Shown here: positions 25,895 through 34,336 of the stretch, one piece after another
How the letters are laid out: each line of letters starts with the position of its first letter
How positions within the stretch are numbered: position 1 is the first letter of the stretch
Assembly: GCF_000971975.1 (NCBI RefSeq)
Contig: NZ_KQ040781.1
Span: 23,337 to 87,336, forward strand
Reading direction: 5' to 3'
Origin: Paenibacillus algorifonticola
GTDB taxonomy: Bacteria; Bacillota; Bacilli; Paenibacillales; Paenibacillaceae
Length of the DNA: 64,000 nucleotides
Translations under genes and position numbers: made by a program
The notes under the pieces: generated by a model
The model's input: the letters and a program-made list of their open reading frames with translations, nothing else
Told to the model about the DNA's origin: nothing
Database searches by the model: none

Positions 25895-27094
25895 ATGGAT
25901 AAGAAAAAATGGGATTTGGCAGCATTAGCTACAATACCACTGATGATGACGCTGGCTAATTCAATGCTGTTGCCTGTGTTACCTCTTATGCAGAAAACGC
26001 TAGGTATCTCTGCTATACAGACAAGCCTTATCATTACGGTATATGCAGGTATTTCCATTCTCTGTATCCCTATTGCAGGTTATCTTTCCGATCGGTACGG
26101 CAGAAAAAAAATCATTTTGTTAGGACTAACTATTACGGCTATTGGAGGTGCAATTTCCGGTTTTGGAGCATGGTTGCTAAGCAGTCATATCTATCTGACA
26201 ATATTGGCTGGACGATTGATTCAAGGTATCGGAGCGGCTGGAGCATTTCCGATTGTGCTTCCTCTCGTCGGGGACATGTACAAAAGAGAAGATCAGGTTA
26301 GCAGCTCACTTGGAATCGTTGAGACATCGAATACATTTGGTAAAGTACTTAGTCCTGTACTCGGTTCAGCACTTTCTGTAGTTGTCTGGTTCCTCCCACT
26401 TGCCGTTATTCCGATACTTTCGTTTATCTCGATTGTTGCAGTCGCTATTTTTGTTAAAGCACCAAAACAGAAGAAGAATAATCGCGACCTTCAGTCTTTT
26501 CTTGGTACGCTTAAAAATATTTTTTTCAAAAACGGCCTCTGGCTTTATGCAATCTTTTTCATAGGTTGTATGGTTATGTTTATTATGTTTGGATTTTTGT
26601 ACTTTTTGTCTAATACGCTAGAGGATCAATATCACATCAAAAATATTTATAAAGGACTTGTACTTGCTATACCTTTATTTGCAGTATGTGTTTCAACTTT
26701 TATTACCGGCAAATTAATTGGTAAGAACAAGCATTTCATGAAGTGGATTACAATCATAGGATTATTGGTATTGGCTGTAGGGATGTTCGTATGCGGGCTT
26801 AAAAATAATGATTCACTTATATTATTTCTTTTTTTACTATTTATTGGAGGAATAGGCATTGGATTGACGCTTCCTAGTCTAGATGCATTGATAACAGAAG
26901 GTATTGAGAAGGAAGAAAGGGGAACCATTACTGCCCTCTACAGTAGCGCCAGATTTATTGGAGTAGCGGGAGGACCTTTAATTGTGTCAACATTAATGAA
27001 ACATGATCATTGGCTTTTCTATATGTTTGCCGCTGTTGGATTGGGTTGCTGTCTGTTGACGTTAGCTGCAATAAAGCCGAACGCTAGTCAATAA
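25895..27094 (+). CDS. MFS transporter (DHA1-type exporter)
   Basis: About 399-aa major facilitator protein with 12 helices. TM1 has LANSMLLPVLPLMQK, motif A is GYLSDRYGRKKIILLG, and RLIQGIGAAGAFPIVLPLVGD is typical of Bacillus DHA1 exporters (Bmr/YcnB-like). ATG 25895 has GGAG 10 bp upstream; ATG 25886 is too close to it. Stands alone; substrate unknown. Confidence 0.85.
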   Translation: MDKKKWDLAALATIPLMMTLANSMLLPVLPLMQKTLGISAIQTSLIITVYAGISILCIPIAGYLSDRYGRKKIILLGLTITAIGGAISGFGAWLLSSHIYLTILAGRLIQGIGAAGAFPIVLPLVGDMYKREDQVSSSLGIVETSNTFGKVLSPVLGSALSVVVWFLPLAVIPILSFISIVAVAIFVKAPKQKKNNRDLQSFLGTLKNIFFKNGLWLYAIFFIGCMVMFIMFGFLYFLSNTLEDQYHIKNIYKGLVLAIPLFAVCVSTFITGKLIGKNKHFMKWITIIGLLVLAVGMFVCGLKNNDSLILFLFLLFIGGIGIGLTLPSLDALITEGIEKEERGTITALYSSARFIGVAGGPLIVSTLMKHDHWLFYMFAAVGLGCCLLTLAAIKPNASQ

Positions 27095-27203
27095 AAAAAC
27101 CGCTTAGACATTTAATGTATCCACCAAATGTATACATACGGGGGTCTCAAAAAGCATAAGTATTGGTTTTAGAGTACTTTCTTTTTGAGGGGAGAATAAC
27201 GTG

Positions 27204-27954
27204 ATGGATGTACAAATGTGGTTTGAGCATAAATTCTGGTTGCAAATACTAGGTGATCATTCAAGATTTATCTATCATGCCTTATCGACAACACAAACAA
27301 AAGAAGTTCAGCTTGCTCGGCAGTTTATTGAAGAATATGACAGGTTACTTTACACTGCGCGGAAAGAGGAAAATGCTGATTTATCGCAAGTCAATCGGCA
27401 AGCGCACGAACTGACGATTAATCTTCGTTTATATAAATTAGAATTGTTGGACAAATTGCTTTTAGGTCAAATAAATATTAGCCTTACACCAACCTTTCTT
27501 AATCATATGCTTAATGAATTAGAGGAATATTTAAGAATTCTACAGGCAGTTGTTGGAGGCAACCCAGTGCCGAGGTATCCATCGCTGCATCATGACTTGC
27601 TGTGGCTTCCTGATGCAGCAGGACACGCTGCTTCAATTGGTATGGATTTGGATATTGTTGAAAAGAGATTAATAAAAAAAGCATGCAATTTGAAAAGGAT
27701 ATTTTCGAACGATGCGAGAACACTATCCAGCACTAACTAAGTTCTATAAAGATGTGGACATGGAAATGAAAATATTCATGGCATTTTTACAGGAAGTTGA
27801 GGAGCAAGATATTAGTGCGGAGTTATTGAGTAGATTAAATCCACTTGTACCGGATCATATGTATAGGGAAGAATGTTACTATTTACTAAAACTATCCCAA
27901 AATGAATCAGTTCCGCCACCTGGCTGTGACCCTGCGAAGCCGAGAGTAGAATAA
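27204..27954 (+). pseudogene. DUF2935 protein gene broken by a frameshift
   Basis: The first frame (27204-27740) encodes the N-terminal DUF2935 half (WFEHKFWLQILGDHSRFIYH; HHDLLWLPDAAGHAASIGMD). The second frame (from about 27690 to 27954) continues with the C-terminal half (FRTMREHYPALTKFYKDVD; YREECYYLLKLSQ). Joined they make one protein of about 250 aa, close to the family's usual 260-280; about 20 residues also seem missing at the junction. DUF2935 is a helical, probably metal-binding domain of unknown role. The frameshift near 27695 separates the halves; GAGGGGAG precedes the start. Confidence 0.75.
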
Positions 27955-28021
27955 TTTAAACATCAGAAACTTCGTAAGCTCAGGTTATGAGTAATAGCCT
28001 GAATTTCATTCGCATATAAAA

Positions 28022-28060
28022 AGGTTCGTTAAACCGCTTTGTGAGCAATTCAACGAACCT
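28022..28060 (-). terminator. Terminator downstream of tRNA-Leu
   Basis: AGGTTCGTT / AACGAACCT stem; on the minus strand it is followed by a T-run (AAAAA at 28018-28021 on the plus strand), so it ends the tRNA transcript. Confidence 0.75.
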
Positions 28061-28074
28061 ATTAATTGAAGGGT

Positions 28075-28161
28075 TGGTGCGGTCGAGAGGACTCGAACCT
28101 CCACGGCTGTTACACCACTAGAACCTGAATCTAGCGCGTCTGCCAATTCCGCCACGACCGC
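28075..28161 (-). tRNA. tRNA-Leu (anticodon CAG)
   Basis: Reads GCGGTCGTGGCGGAATTGG at the 5' end on the minus strand. Acceptor GCGGTCG pairs with CGACCGC, the anticodon stem-loop is CTAGA-TTCAGGT-TCTAG with anticodon CAG, there is a long variable arm as expected for leucine, the T-arm has GGTTCGAGTCC, and CCA is encoded. 87 bases with CCA. It decodes CUG. It stands alone with its own terminator. Confidence 0.95.
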
Positions 28162-28274
28162 AAATGCAAAATTTACATTTTTAATTTAGCATGTTGTCAT
28201 GGGGGAAGTCAAGTTTGCTTAAAAAGTTGAAATTTTCAGATTAATGCACTGCGTAATCACTGGCGTGTATCCCA

Positions 28275-29030
28275 TTACTTTGGGCTCTCATATATGTTAA
28301 ACCAAATACCATGACCGTCTACGCTGCTAATGGAGTAGGTTATTCCTTCTTCTTCAACCCAATTATCCATGTTGTAGTAATCAAAATTGGAGTCCTCATA
28401 TAAAAGAGAAATTAATATGTCCTCAACATTCGTATTAATTTTCGAGAGCGGATTAGCGGCTGCTACAGCAATGTGGATAGTATTTAGAAAATAATCTAAC
28501 GTTTCAGGTGTTGCATCGATAGGGATATGGATAGTTAATCTTCCGATACTACCGTCTACTGGATTAATTATTCCGTCCAGCTTATGAGTATCCGAGAAAT
28601 AATAATTATAAAATAAACTTCCAGCGCTGCCCTCTTTAACGGTTATTTCACCTAATTGAATCGAAGGATACATCAGCAAAGCGGCCTCATTAAATGTCGC
28701 TTGCAAATCATCCAAGTCATCCCAAATTTTGAAGGTGCCTGTTTCTCCCTCCATTTCCGCTACTTGTTCGGGCCGTTCTTCTTCTGCCTCATTGTCCCAA
28801 TACTCTTCTACAGACAATGGGGAGTAAGTTTCATCTTCGAAAGCTGAAGCTTCCTCTTCAAATGCTGGAGTTGCTTCTATACTTACTTCTGTATTCGCGG
28901 CCTGCTCGGTCGGAAAAGTCCTCATTGGCGCGAAGTAGCCTAGCAACGTTTTGTTTATTAAATAGCCAAGTAAAATGGAGCCAATCAATAATATGATGAT
29001 CGTCCAAATAATATAAAATGATTTATGCAA
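28275..29030 (-). CDS. Membrane-anchored hypothetical protein
   Basis: About 251 aa: one N-terminal membrane helix (FYIIWTIIILLIGSILLGYL), an acidic low-complexity linker (about residues 45-95, rich in Glu), then a globular alpha/beta domain of about 150 aa (FKIWDDLDDLQATFNEAAL to GIWFNIYESPK) facing outside. The TTG start has only a weak ribosome site. No family recognised. Neighbours give no clue. Confidence 0.65.
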   Translation of the reverse strand: MHKSFYIIWTIIILLIGSILLGYLINKTLLGYFAPMRTFPTEQAANTEVSIEATPAFEEEASAFEDETYSPLSVEEYWDNEAEEERPEQVAEMEGETGTFKIWDDLDDLQATFNEAALLMYPSIQLGEITVKEGSAGSLFYNYYFSDTHKLDGIINPVDGSIGRLTIHIPIDATPETLDYFLNTIHIAVAAANPLSKINTNVEDILISLLYEDSNFDYYNMDNWVEEEGITYSISSVDGHGIWFNIYESPK

Positions 29031-29078
29031 ATGATCACGCTGCCTTTATGTAGAATGAGGTAGAAAAAAGCTTTATTT

Positions 29079-29909
29079 TTAGTCATAGAGGGCAAGCAGC
29101 TGCTCCCAAATACGAAATTCCTCGCCACAGGCAGGGCAATTCATATGTCCAGCCAGATAGGGCAGCTGTGCCTTAAGCTGCTCATCCTCCAAACACTCAG
29201 CTCGACTATGCACATAACGAAGGCTGGATTCCTCTGAGCTGGCAGGATCAGCAGGTATAATGGGCGCAGGAGCATCCTTGCCGTTAAATACGGGATCCGC
29301 CTTGTACGCGACAAGCTTCTCCCCGCTTTCATCCGGCCAAATGAACGTTTCGTTATCGCAAGCAGGGCATGCAGCCACATATTCATCACCCTCGCTGTGG
29401 GTTTGCAGCATGCCCGCAGCCGCTCGTTCCCCGTGAAAAGCAGCATCGGCGATTGCGATATAACGTTTCTCGGAATCATCTTTATGGGGCTGGGCGTAGG
29501 CGGCGACCTGCTCGGACATTTCACCAAGCCTTTTAATCGCATCATAATAAGAAAGATAAATATCAGCCCGTACATTTGTATCAATATCAGGTACTAATTC
29601 CTCAAATACTGCTGGCATTTCCGATGTTAAATCACAAGTATTATTTGCTTCAAATAAACCGCAGGTGATGTAAATATCCAGCTTCACTTCTGGATCGTTA
29701 GAGAGACGGGCGATTTCCGCCAAATAAGGGACCGCAGCGTAGGTACACGGGTAAATCGTATTTTGATGATAAAGCTGTTCCCAGTAAAGCTCATCTTTGA
29801 CCTCTGAGTCATAATTTTGCGTTAACTGCTGCAGCATTTCCGGTACGGAATCGGCGAAGCCATAAGGACCTTCCAGTTTCGACCAAATAGAGCTATTTAA
29901 ATCGAGCAT
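29079..29909 (-). CDS. HEAT-like hypothetical protein with two zinc-ribbon-like Cys pairs
   Basis: 276 aa. The N-terminal half is helical and carries LYWEQLYHQNTIYPCTYAAV followed by PYLAEIARL, a pattern I recall from HEAT-repeat-like bacterial proteins often found with polymorphic-toxin immunity genes. The C-terminal half has CPACDNETFIWPDE and a final CPACGEEFRIWEQ, likely zinc knuckles. ATG 29909 follows AGGAGGAG; the frame is open upstream without a start signal. Function unknown; an immunity role is only a guess. Confidence 0.65.
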   Translation of the reverse strand: MLDLNSSIWSKLEGPYGFADSVPEMLQQLTQNYDSEVKDELYWEQLYHQNTIYPCTYAAVPYLAEIARLSNDPEVKLDIYITCGLFEANNTCDLTSEMPAVFEELVPDIDTNVRADIYLSYYDAIKRLGEMSEQVAAYAQPHKDDSEKRYIAIADAAFHGERAAAGMLQTHSEGDEYVAACPACDNETFIWPDESGEKLVAYKADPVFNGKDAPAPIIPADPASSEESSLRYVHSRAECLEDEQLKAQLPYLAGHMNCPACGEEFRIWEQLLALYD

Positions 29910-30112
29910 AACGAATCTCCTCCTCATAAATGAATAGCCAGCGTCCTTCCTAGCTATTTTACTATGGAATTGGTCATTTTGGCGATATGTGACAAAGGAT
30001 GCAGAAAAACGGCGAATTAATTTCCAGCATTCAGCATATTTTGCCGCAAGTTCACAAACAATGAAAGGGAATGAGTGATGACGCATTGATAGCGAATGAG
30101 GAGTGTTGAAGA

Positions 30113-31030
30113 ATGAACGCCAAGAGAAGCTATTTATGGAAAAAAAGGACGGTTAGGCTGCTTGGACTAATCCTCCTAGTTTTATCCATGAGCAATGGAA
30201 CGGGAACCGCTTCTGTATTTGCAGCCCAGCAGCATTCGCTTTCTTCCGAGCAGCGGCAATGGATTTCGGAATCGCACCCGCCTGGGCAAGGGGCATCAAA
30301 TGCAGCAGAATCTCAGGCGCAGGAGCAGCGCCATCTTGCCATCGTCATTGACGATTTCGGCAATGATATGGCTGGCACGGAGGAAATGCTGAAGCTGCCG
30401 ATCAAGTTTACAGCGGCGGTTATGCCGTTTATGCCATCTACACGCAAAGATGCGGAGGAGGCACATCGGCTCGGGCATGATGTCATCGTGCATATGCCAA
30501 TGGAGCCCAATAAGGGCTTGCGAAAATGGCTCGGTCCCGGCGCCATTACGGCAGACCTAAGCGATGCCGAAATCCGCAAGCGGATTAATGCAGCCATTGA
30601 CAATGTGCCTCATGCGATTGGCATGAATAATCATATGGGGTCCAAGGTGACTGCGGATGAACGGATTATGCGGATCGTGCTTGACGTTTGCAAGCAGCGC
30701 GGGTTGTTTTTCCTCGACAGCCGGACGACCTATAAAACCGTTGTGCCGAAGGTATCCAAGGAGCTTGGCGTACCGCTGCTGTCCAACGATGTTTTTCTCG
30801 ATGATGTGTATACATTGCAGCATATTGGCAAGCAAATGAACGAAGTGCAGAAGCATCTCGCTACGCATGTTACATGCGTCGTAATCGGTCATGTGGGGCC
30901 TCCGGGAAAAAAAACAGCGGCTGTTCTAAGGCAGTCGATAGCTGATATGAACGCCGCCGTTTCCTTCGTCAAGCTGTCGGATATGGTCCTGCAATCATTT
31001 GGTGATCAGCTTGTACTGCCGAATCCCTGA
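30113..31030 (+). CDS. Divergent polysaccharide deacetylase (YibQ-like, DUF610)
   Basis: 305-aa exported protein: signal peptide (about residues 1-38, ending SVFAAQ), a linker, then the divergent polysaccharide deacetylase domain (residues 75-300) with LAIVIDDFGNDMAGTE, VIVHMPMEPNK and GMNNHMGSKVTADE. These give the Asp-Asp and His positions of the NodB-like fold. Presumably acts on cell wall or extracellular glycans. Its 3' end overlaps the convergent amidase gene by 36 bp. Confidence 0.88.
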   Translation: MNAKRSYLWKKRTVRLLGLILLVLSMSNGTGTASVFAAQQHSLSSEQRQWISESHPPGQGASNAAESQAQEQRHLAIVIDDFGNDMAGTEEMLKLPIKFTAAVMPFMPSTRKDAEEAHRLGHDVIVHMPMEPNKGLRKWLGPGAITADLSDAEIRKRINAAIDNVPHAIGMNNHMGSKVTADERIMRIVLDVCKQRGLFFLDSRTTYKTVVPKVSKELGVPLLSNDVFLDDVYTLQHIGKQMNEVQKHLATHVTCVVIGHVGPPGKKTAAVLRQSIADMNAAVSFVKLSDMVLQSFGDQLVLPNP

Positions 31031-31732
31031 AGCGATCGCTGATGCTATCTGCAGCTGCCCGCGGGGGTCGGTTAGCATCGTTCGATCATCAACATTGCTG
31101 ACGAAGCCCATCTCGACAATAACGGCTGGCTGATATACGCGTCTGAGCAAATAAAACGGCTTGCCCTCCCTTGGGAGAAAGCGTGTGCGCTGCTGGCGAT
31201 TAAGCGTGTCCTGAATGCAGAAAGCAAGCAGGGCGCTTTCCCCGCTGCTCTGATGCAGCACCAGCGGTCCGCGCTCCGAGCGGTCGGGTGTCCAATTAAC
31301 ATGGAGGCTGACAAGCAGCTGCGTAGGTATCTCCTCGGTGAGCTGCCTTCTTTGGGACAGATCGCGCCGATGCCGGGAGCCGCTAATATGCCAGCGATTA
31401 TCGTCGCTAAGCGCATAATCGTCCGTGCGGTTCAGCACGGCGGTAATGCCTTGGCTGTTTAGGAGCAAGTAAAGCTTTTTCGCTACAGCAAGATTAATGT
31501 CCTTTTCCATTACGCCTCCTGCCGTTGCCCCGCCATCAATGCCGCCATGTCCTGCATCAATGAGTACGACAGAAGAAGGCATCGTCCAGTGTCCAGCATG
31601 GGATTCGGAAAGCTGAGAGGGTGAGGCGGAATCGTCTTCTGGAGCGTTGCTATTTCCTGTTGCCGTTGCTGTGGAATGGGCAGGAAGGCAGAAAAGCAGC
31701 GTAATCATCAAACATCGAATGTAAGCAAGCAC
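30995..31732 (-). CDS. N-acetylmuramoyl-L-alanine amidase (Amidase_3, CwlD-like)
   Basis: 245-aa zinc amidase that cuts the lactyl-amide bond in peptidoglycan. Signal peptide or anchor (CLMITLLFCLPAHS), then the amidase-3 domain with zinc ligands in IDAGHGGIDGG, GVMEKD and SLHVN, and catalytic Glu in VIVEMGFVSN. Size and motifs match CwlD, which makes muramic lactam in the spore cortex, but the neighbours differ from the usual cwlD context, so a paralog is possible. Convergent with and overlapping the deacetylase gene. Confidence 0.87.
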   Translation of the reverse strand: MLAYIRCLMITLLFCLPAHSTATATGNSNAPEDDSASPSQLSESHAGHWTMPSSVVLIDAGHGGIDGGATAGGVMEKDINLAVAKKLYLLLNSQGITAVLNRTDDYALSDDNRWHISGSRHRRDLSQRRQLTEEIPTQLLVSLHVNWTPDRSERGPLVLHQSSGESALLAFCIQDTLNRQQRTRFLPREGKPFYLLRRVYQPAVIVEMGFVSNVDDRTMLTDPRGQLQIASAIASGIRQYKLITK

Positions 31733-31795
31733 ATGCCATCCTCCTTTTGAAAGGCTTTTGTCCTAGCTATAGCGTGGCTTAAAGGAGGAAATCTC

Positions 31796-32065
31796 ATGCA
31801 TGTTTATGATTGGAGATGGCAGGGCAAACTGATATCATCAACGACTCAAGCAAAAAGGGGAGCGGCAGAAATGGCTAGCGGGGATGATTTAATTAAATAT
31901 GTAACCGTTCAGGTTGTACAATATATGGAGAAGCCGAAAGATGAACGCAAGCAAATGAAAGCGTCAGCGAAGGCGATAAGGGAGCCATGGCTGACGCGTT
32001 GGTTTGGCTGGGGGCCTGTCAGTCTTATAATGTGGTGGCGGGGAAAAAGCGAGCGTCAGCGATAA
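31796..32065 (+). CDS. yqzE: YqzE-family protein
   Basis: The C-terminal 64 residues (DLIKYVTVQVVQYMEKPKDE to LTRWFGWGPVSLIMWW) match YqzE, a small protein found near comG competence genes. Two starts compete in frame: ATG 31796 with a perfect AAAGGAGG 7 bp upstream, giving 89 aa, and ATG 31871 with AAGGGGAG, giving the family's usual length. The first is annotated because of its ribosome site. Role unknown. The 3' end overlaps the convergent gene by 10 bp. Confidence 0.75.
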   Translation: MHVYDWRWQGKLISSTTQAKRGAAEMASGDDLIKYVTVQVVQYMEKPKDERKQMKASAKAIREPWLTRWFGWGPVSLIMWWRGKSERQR

Positions 32066-32976
32066 AAATCACCTAGCTCTGCAAGCAGCGAAAGTGGCAC
32101 ATAACGCTGGCTTTCGCCAAGCTCATCCGTTTCAAGGGCGACGTAGACAGCGCCGTTATCCCAGCTGTGATAGCCAGTTGCCGACCACACATAAAGCATT
32201 TCGCCATTAAACCTTGCCGCTGTATAGGTAAGGTGTTTCTTTTTGTCCAAAATGTGCAGCACCTTTATGAAGGCTTTAGATTCTGCCTTACTTACAGGCG
32301 CATCTGTCAGCCATTGCAGCTTCTCGTAAGGGCTGAATGAAGGATTGGAAACCGCTTTAGTAATACCCGCGGTGGAGGTCATAGGCGGCGTTTCGTCTTG
32401 AATAAGCTTAAGCTCTTGGCTTGCCTCGGCGTTCCAGAGAGACGCAGTCAGCGGCACCGCTTCACCGCTCATGGCATCGGTGTATGCGGTAGCCTTGCCG
32501 GAAATTTTCCAGACGGACAGCAGTGGATGAATATATAGCGGCGTACTCGTGGTGGTAGATGGAATAAGTTCAAGCCGCTGAAGCGATTGCTGCAGCGTCG
32601 TTAAGTTATATAGATAGTCGCCAAGCCCATATTCACCTAAAATAAACCCGCCGCTCTGCGTTGCATGGACAACGAGGTAGCCGACGGTTTTTTTGTGCTG
32701 GATAACGCTGGCCATCCAGCTGTGTGTGCCAGGGCCGAGTGCGGAAATATCGAGCGTTGCGCCTTGCCAGCTCTTGAAAGCAGGCTGCGCGGAGAGCTGC
32801 GCTGTCCATGCTTCAACATGGGCGAGGAGGGCAGTATCAACAGCATTTTCGGTTTCCGGCATGGCGGCAGCTTGCGGGAGCTGAAGGCTGCTTGTCCATA
32901 ATAAAGCGCTTAATAATAATGCGCCGATCATTAGCTTGCGAATATGGCTCAGCAATAAATTCACCCTTTTCTTCAT
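32056..32976 (-). CDS. Secreted hypothetical protein
   Basis: 306 aa: N-terminal signal peptide (MIGALLLSALLWTSS, cleavage near QAAAM) and an extracellular domain of mixed alpha/beta character with repeated hydrophobic patches (GYLVVHATQSGGFILGEYG; LLSVWKISGKATAYTDAMSG). No family recognised. It lies just downstream of yqhG on the same strand, across a hairpin. Confidence 0.65.
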   Translation of the reverse strand: MKKRVNLLLSHIRKLMIGALLLSALLWTSSLQLPQAAAMPETENAVDTALLAHVEAWTAQLSAQPAFKSWQGATLDISALGPGTHSWMASVIQHKKTVGYLVVHATQSGGFILGEYGLGDYLYNLTTLQQSLQRLELIPSTTTSTPLYIHPLLSVWKISGKATAYTDAMSGEAVPLTASLWNAEASQELKLIQDETPPMTSTAGITKAVSNPSFSPYEKLQWLTDAPVSKAESKAFIKVLHILDKKKHLTYTAARFNGEMLYVWSATGYHSWDNGAVYVALETDELGESQRYVPLSLLAELGDFYR

Positions 32977-33040
32977 GAGGCAGATCGCTAAAGTAGCGAA
33001 TGCTGCCTATTATTAACTCGCAGCTTCATTATAAAAGGCG

Positions 33041-33100
33041 GAGCGGGAGAAGGCTGTTGGAATGTGTCAGGCATTCGGCAGCCTGTCCCGTTCTTTTTTT
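33041..33100 (+). terminator. Plus-strand terminator-like hairpin between two minus-strand genes
   Basis: GAGCGGGAGAAGGCTG pairs with CAGCCTGTCCCGTTC and is followed by TTTTTTT on the plus strand. No plus-strand gene ends here; it would block antisense transcription entering yqhG. Confidence 0.55.
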
Positions 33101-33133
33101 GCCGCAATGGTGCGGATCGGGTCTGATCTTCGT

Positions 33134-34336
33134 TTATTCAATACCTTCCAGGTGGAAAATACCGCAGTTAATGGCGGAAGCCGTCACGCGGGGCTCATAT
33201 TGCCAGCGGATTTCCGATTGGCGCTGTTCATATTGCTCCCGTACGCTTTGTTTGAGCTCGTCATCAGCCGCATGCTCGATTAACGGCTCATAATACAGCC
33301 GAATGCGTTCCAGCTCCTCTTCTAGCCGCTCGGTCGCGGCACCTGCCCATTCATAATCGTAGCTTTTCAGCTTGCGTTCCAGCGCCTGCTCCATAATGGA
33401 CAGTGCCTTGTTAAAGGAAAGGCCATTTTTCGCCAGATGAATGTTTGCGGGCAGGCGTGGCGTGAGCTTCAAGCGCTGAAGCCGATCATGGAACTGCTCG
33501 GTGCAATACCCCGTTGCCAGCGAAATGCCATAGCTGTGTATTTCCTCGCGCTTGCGGTCGCAGGCGAACTCCACGCGCATATTGATGCCAAGCCAGGCGG
33601 TGTAAGGGGTAGAGCTGTAGGGCGAGGCGGCACCGCGTTCCGGTTCTTGAAAAAGAAAGACGTAGCTGCCCTTCGATTTTGCCGCACCAAACAGCTGATC
33701 CAGCTTGCGCGAGCCGAAATACATTTCCTCGCGCGGAATGCGCAGCCCCGTCTGATTGATATTGCCGTGCACGAAGCCGAGCGAGCGGCCAAGCGCTGCA
33801 TCAGCTGCTGCCGCTTGGCCCGTGTCGGCTGCCGCTGTGCTGGCACTGCTATCAGCACTTTCGGCAGGGCCGGCCGCCGCAGAACCAGAACCCGCTGGCA
33901 CCGTCGAGGTTGATGCTAAACCTGCCGTATCACCGTGGACGGTTGGACTTGCAATTGTATTTGCGGGGCCTATGCCCGCATCAGGCCTCACGCTGCTTGC
34001 TGCACCGGGAAACGCTGCTGCACCTGCGCTTCCTATAGAGCCCGCTGCGGTGCCCGCCGCCCCGAATGCGCCGCCCGGCAAGCGCTGCTGCGCGGGCAGT
34101 GTCCCGGCTTGAGCGGCGTCATATTTTTCGCGGTCGGTTACGAGCAGGTAGGTCATCGTCTCGGGAGCGGCATTCGTACGGTCAACGAAGCTCCAGTAGT
34201 AGGGGCGGTTCGTCAGCTCCCGATCCGCATCAGGAGACAGTTTTACGGTGAAATGGCAGGGCGATTTCTCCAAAACCTGGCACTGCGTCGCCTCCAAATA
34301 TCGCTGTACAAACTTGTGTACCTGCTTCTCATTCAT
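33134..34336 (-). CDS. yqhG: YqhG family protein with Ala/Gly-rich insertion
   Basis: 400 aa. The N-terminus (HKFVQRYLEATQCQVLEKSP; NRPYYWSFVDRTNA) and the C-terminal half (MYFGSRKLDQLFGAAKSKGS; LGINMRVEFACDRKREEIHS) match YqhG, a Bacillales protein of unknown function normally about 260 aa. Between them (about residues 80-195) lies a low-complexity stretch of Ala, Gly, Ser, Thr and Pro absent from YqhG of Bacillus. The start ATG overlaps the stop of yqhH (ATGAATGA), so the two are translationally coupled, as in Bacillus. Confidence 0.85.
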   Translation of the reverse strand: MNEKQVHKFVQRYLEATQCQVLEKSPCHFTVKLSPDADRELTNRPYYWSFVDRTNAAPETMTYLLVTDREKYDAAQAGTLPAQQRLPGGAFGAAGTAAGSIGSAGAAAFPGAASSVRPDAGIGPANTIASPTVHGDTAGLASTSTVPAGSGSAAAGPAESADSSASTAAADTGQAAAADAALGRSLGFVHGNINQTGLRIPREEMYFGSRKLDQLFGAAKSKGSYVFLFQEPERGAASPYSSTPYTAWLGINMRVEFACDRKREEIHSYGISLATGYCTEQFHDRLQRLKLTPRLPANIHLAKNGLSFNKALSIMEQALERKLKSYDYEWAGAATERLEEELERIRLYYEPLIEHAADDELKQSVREQYEQRQSEIRWQYEPRVTASAINCGIFHLEGIE

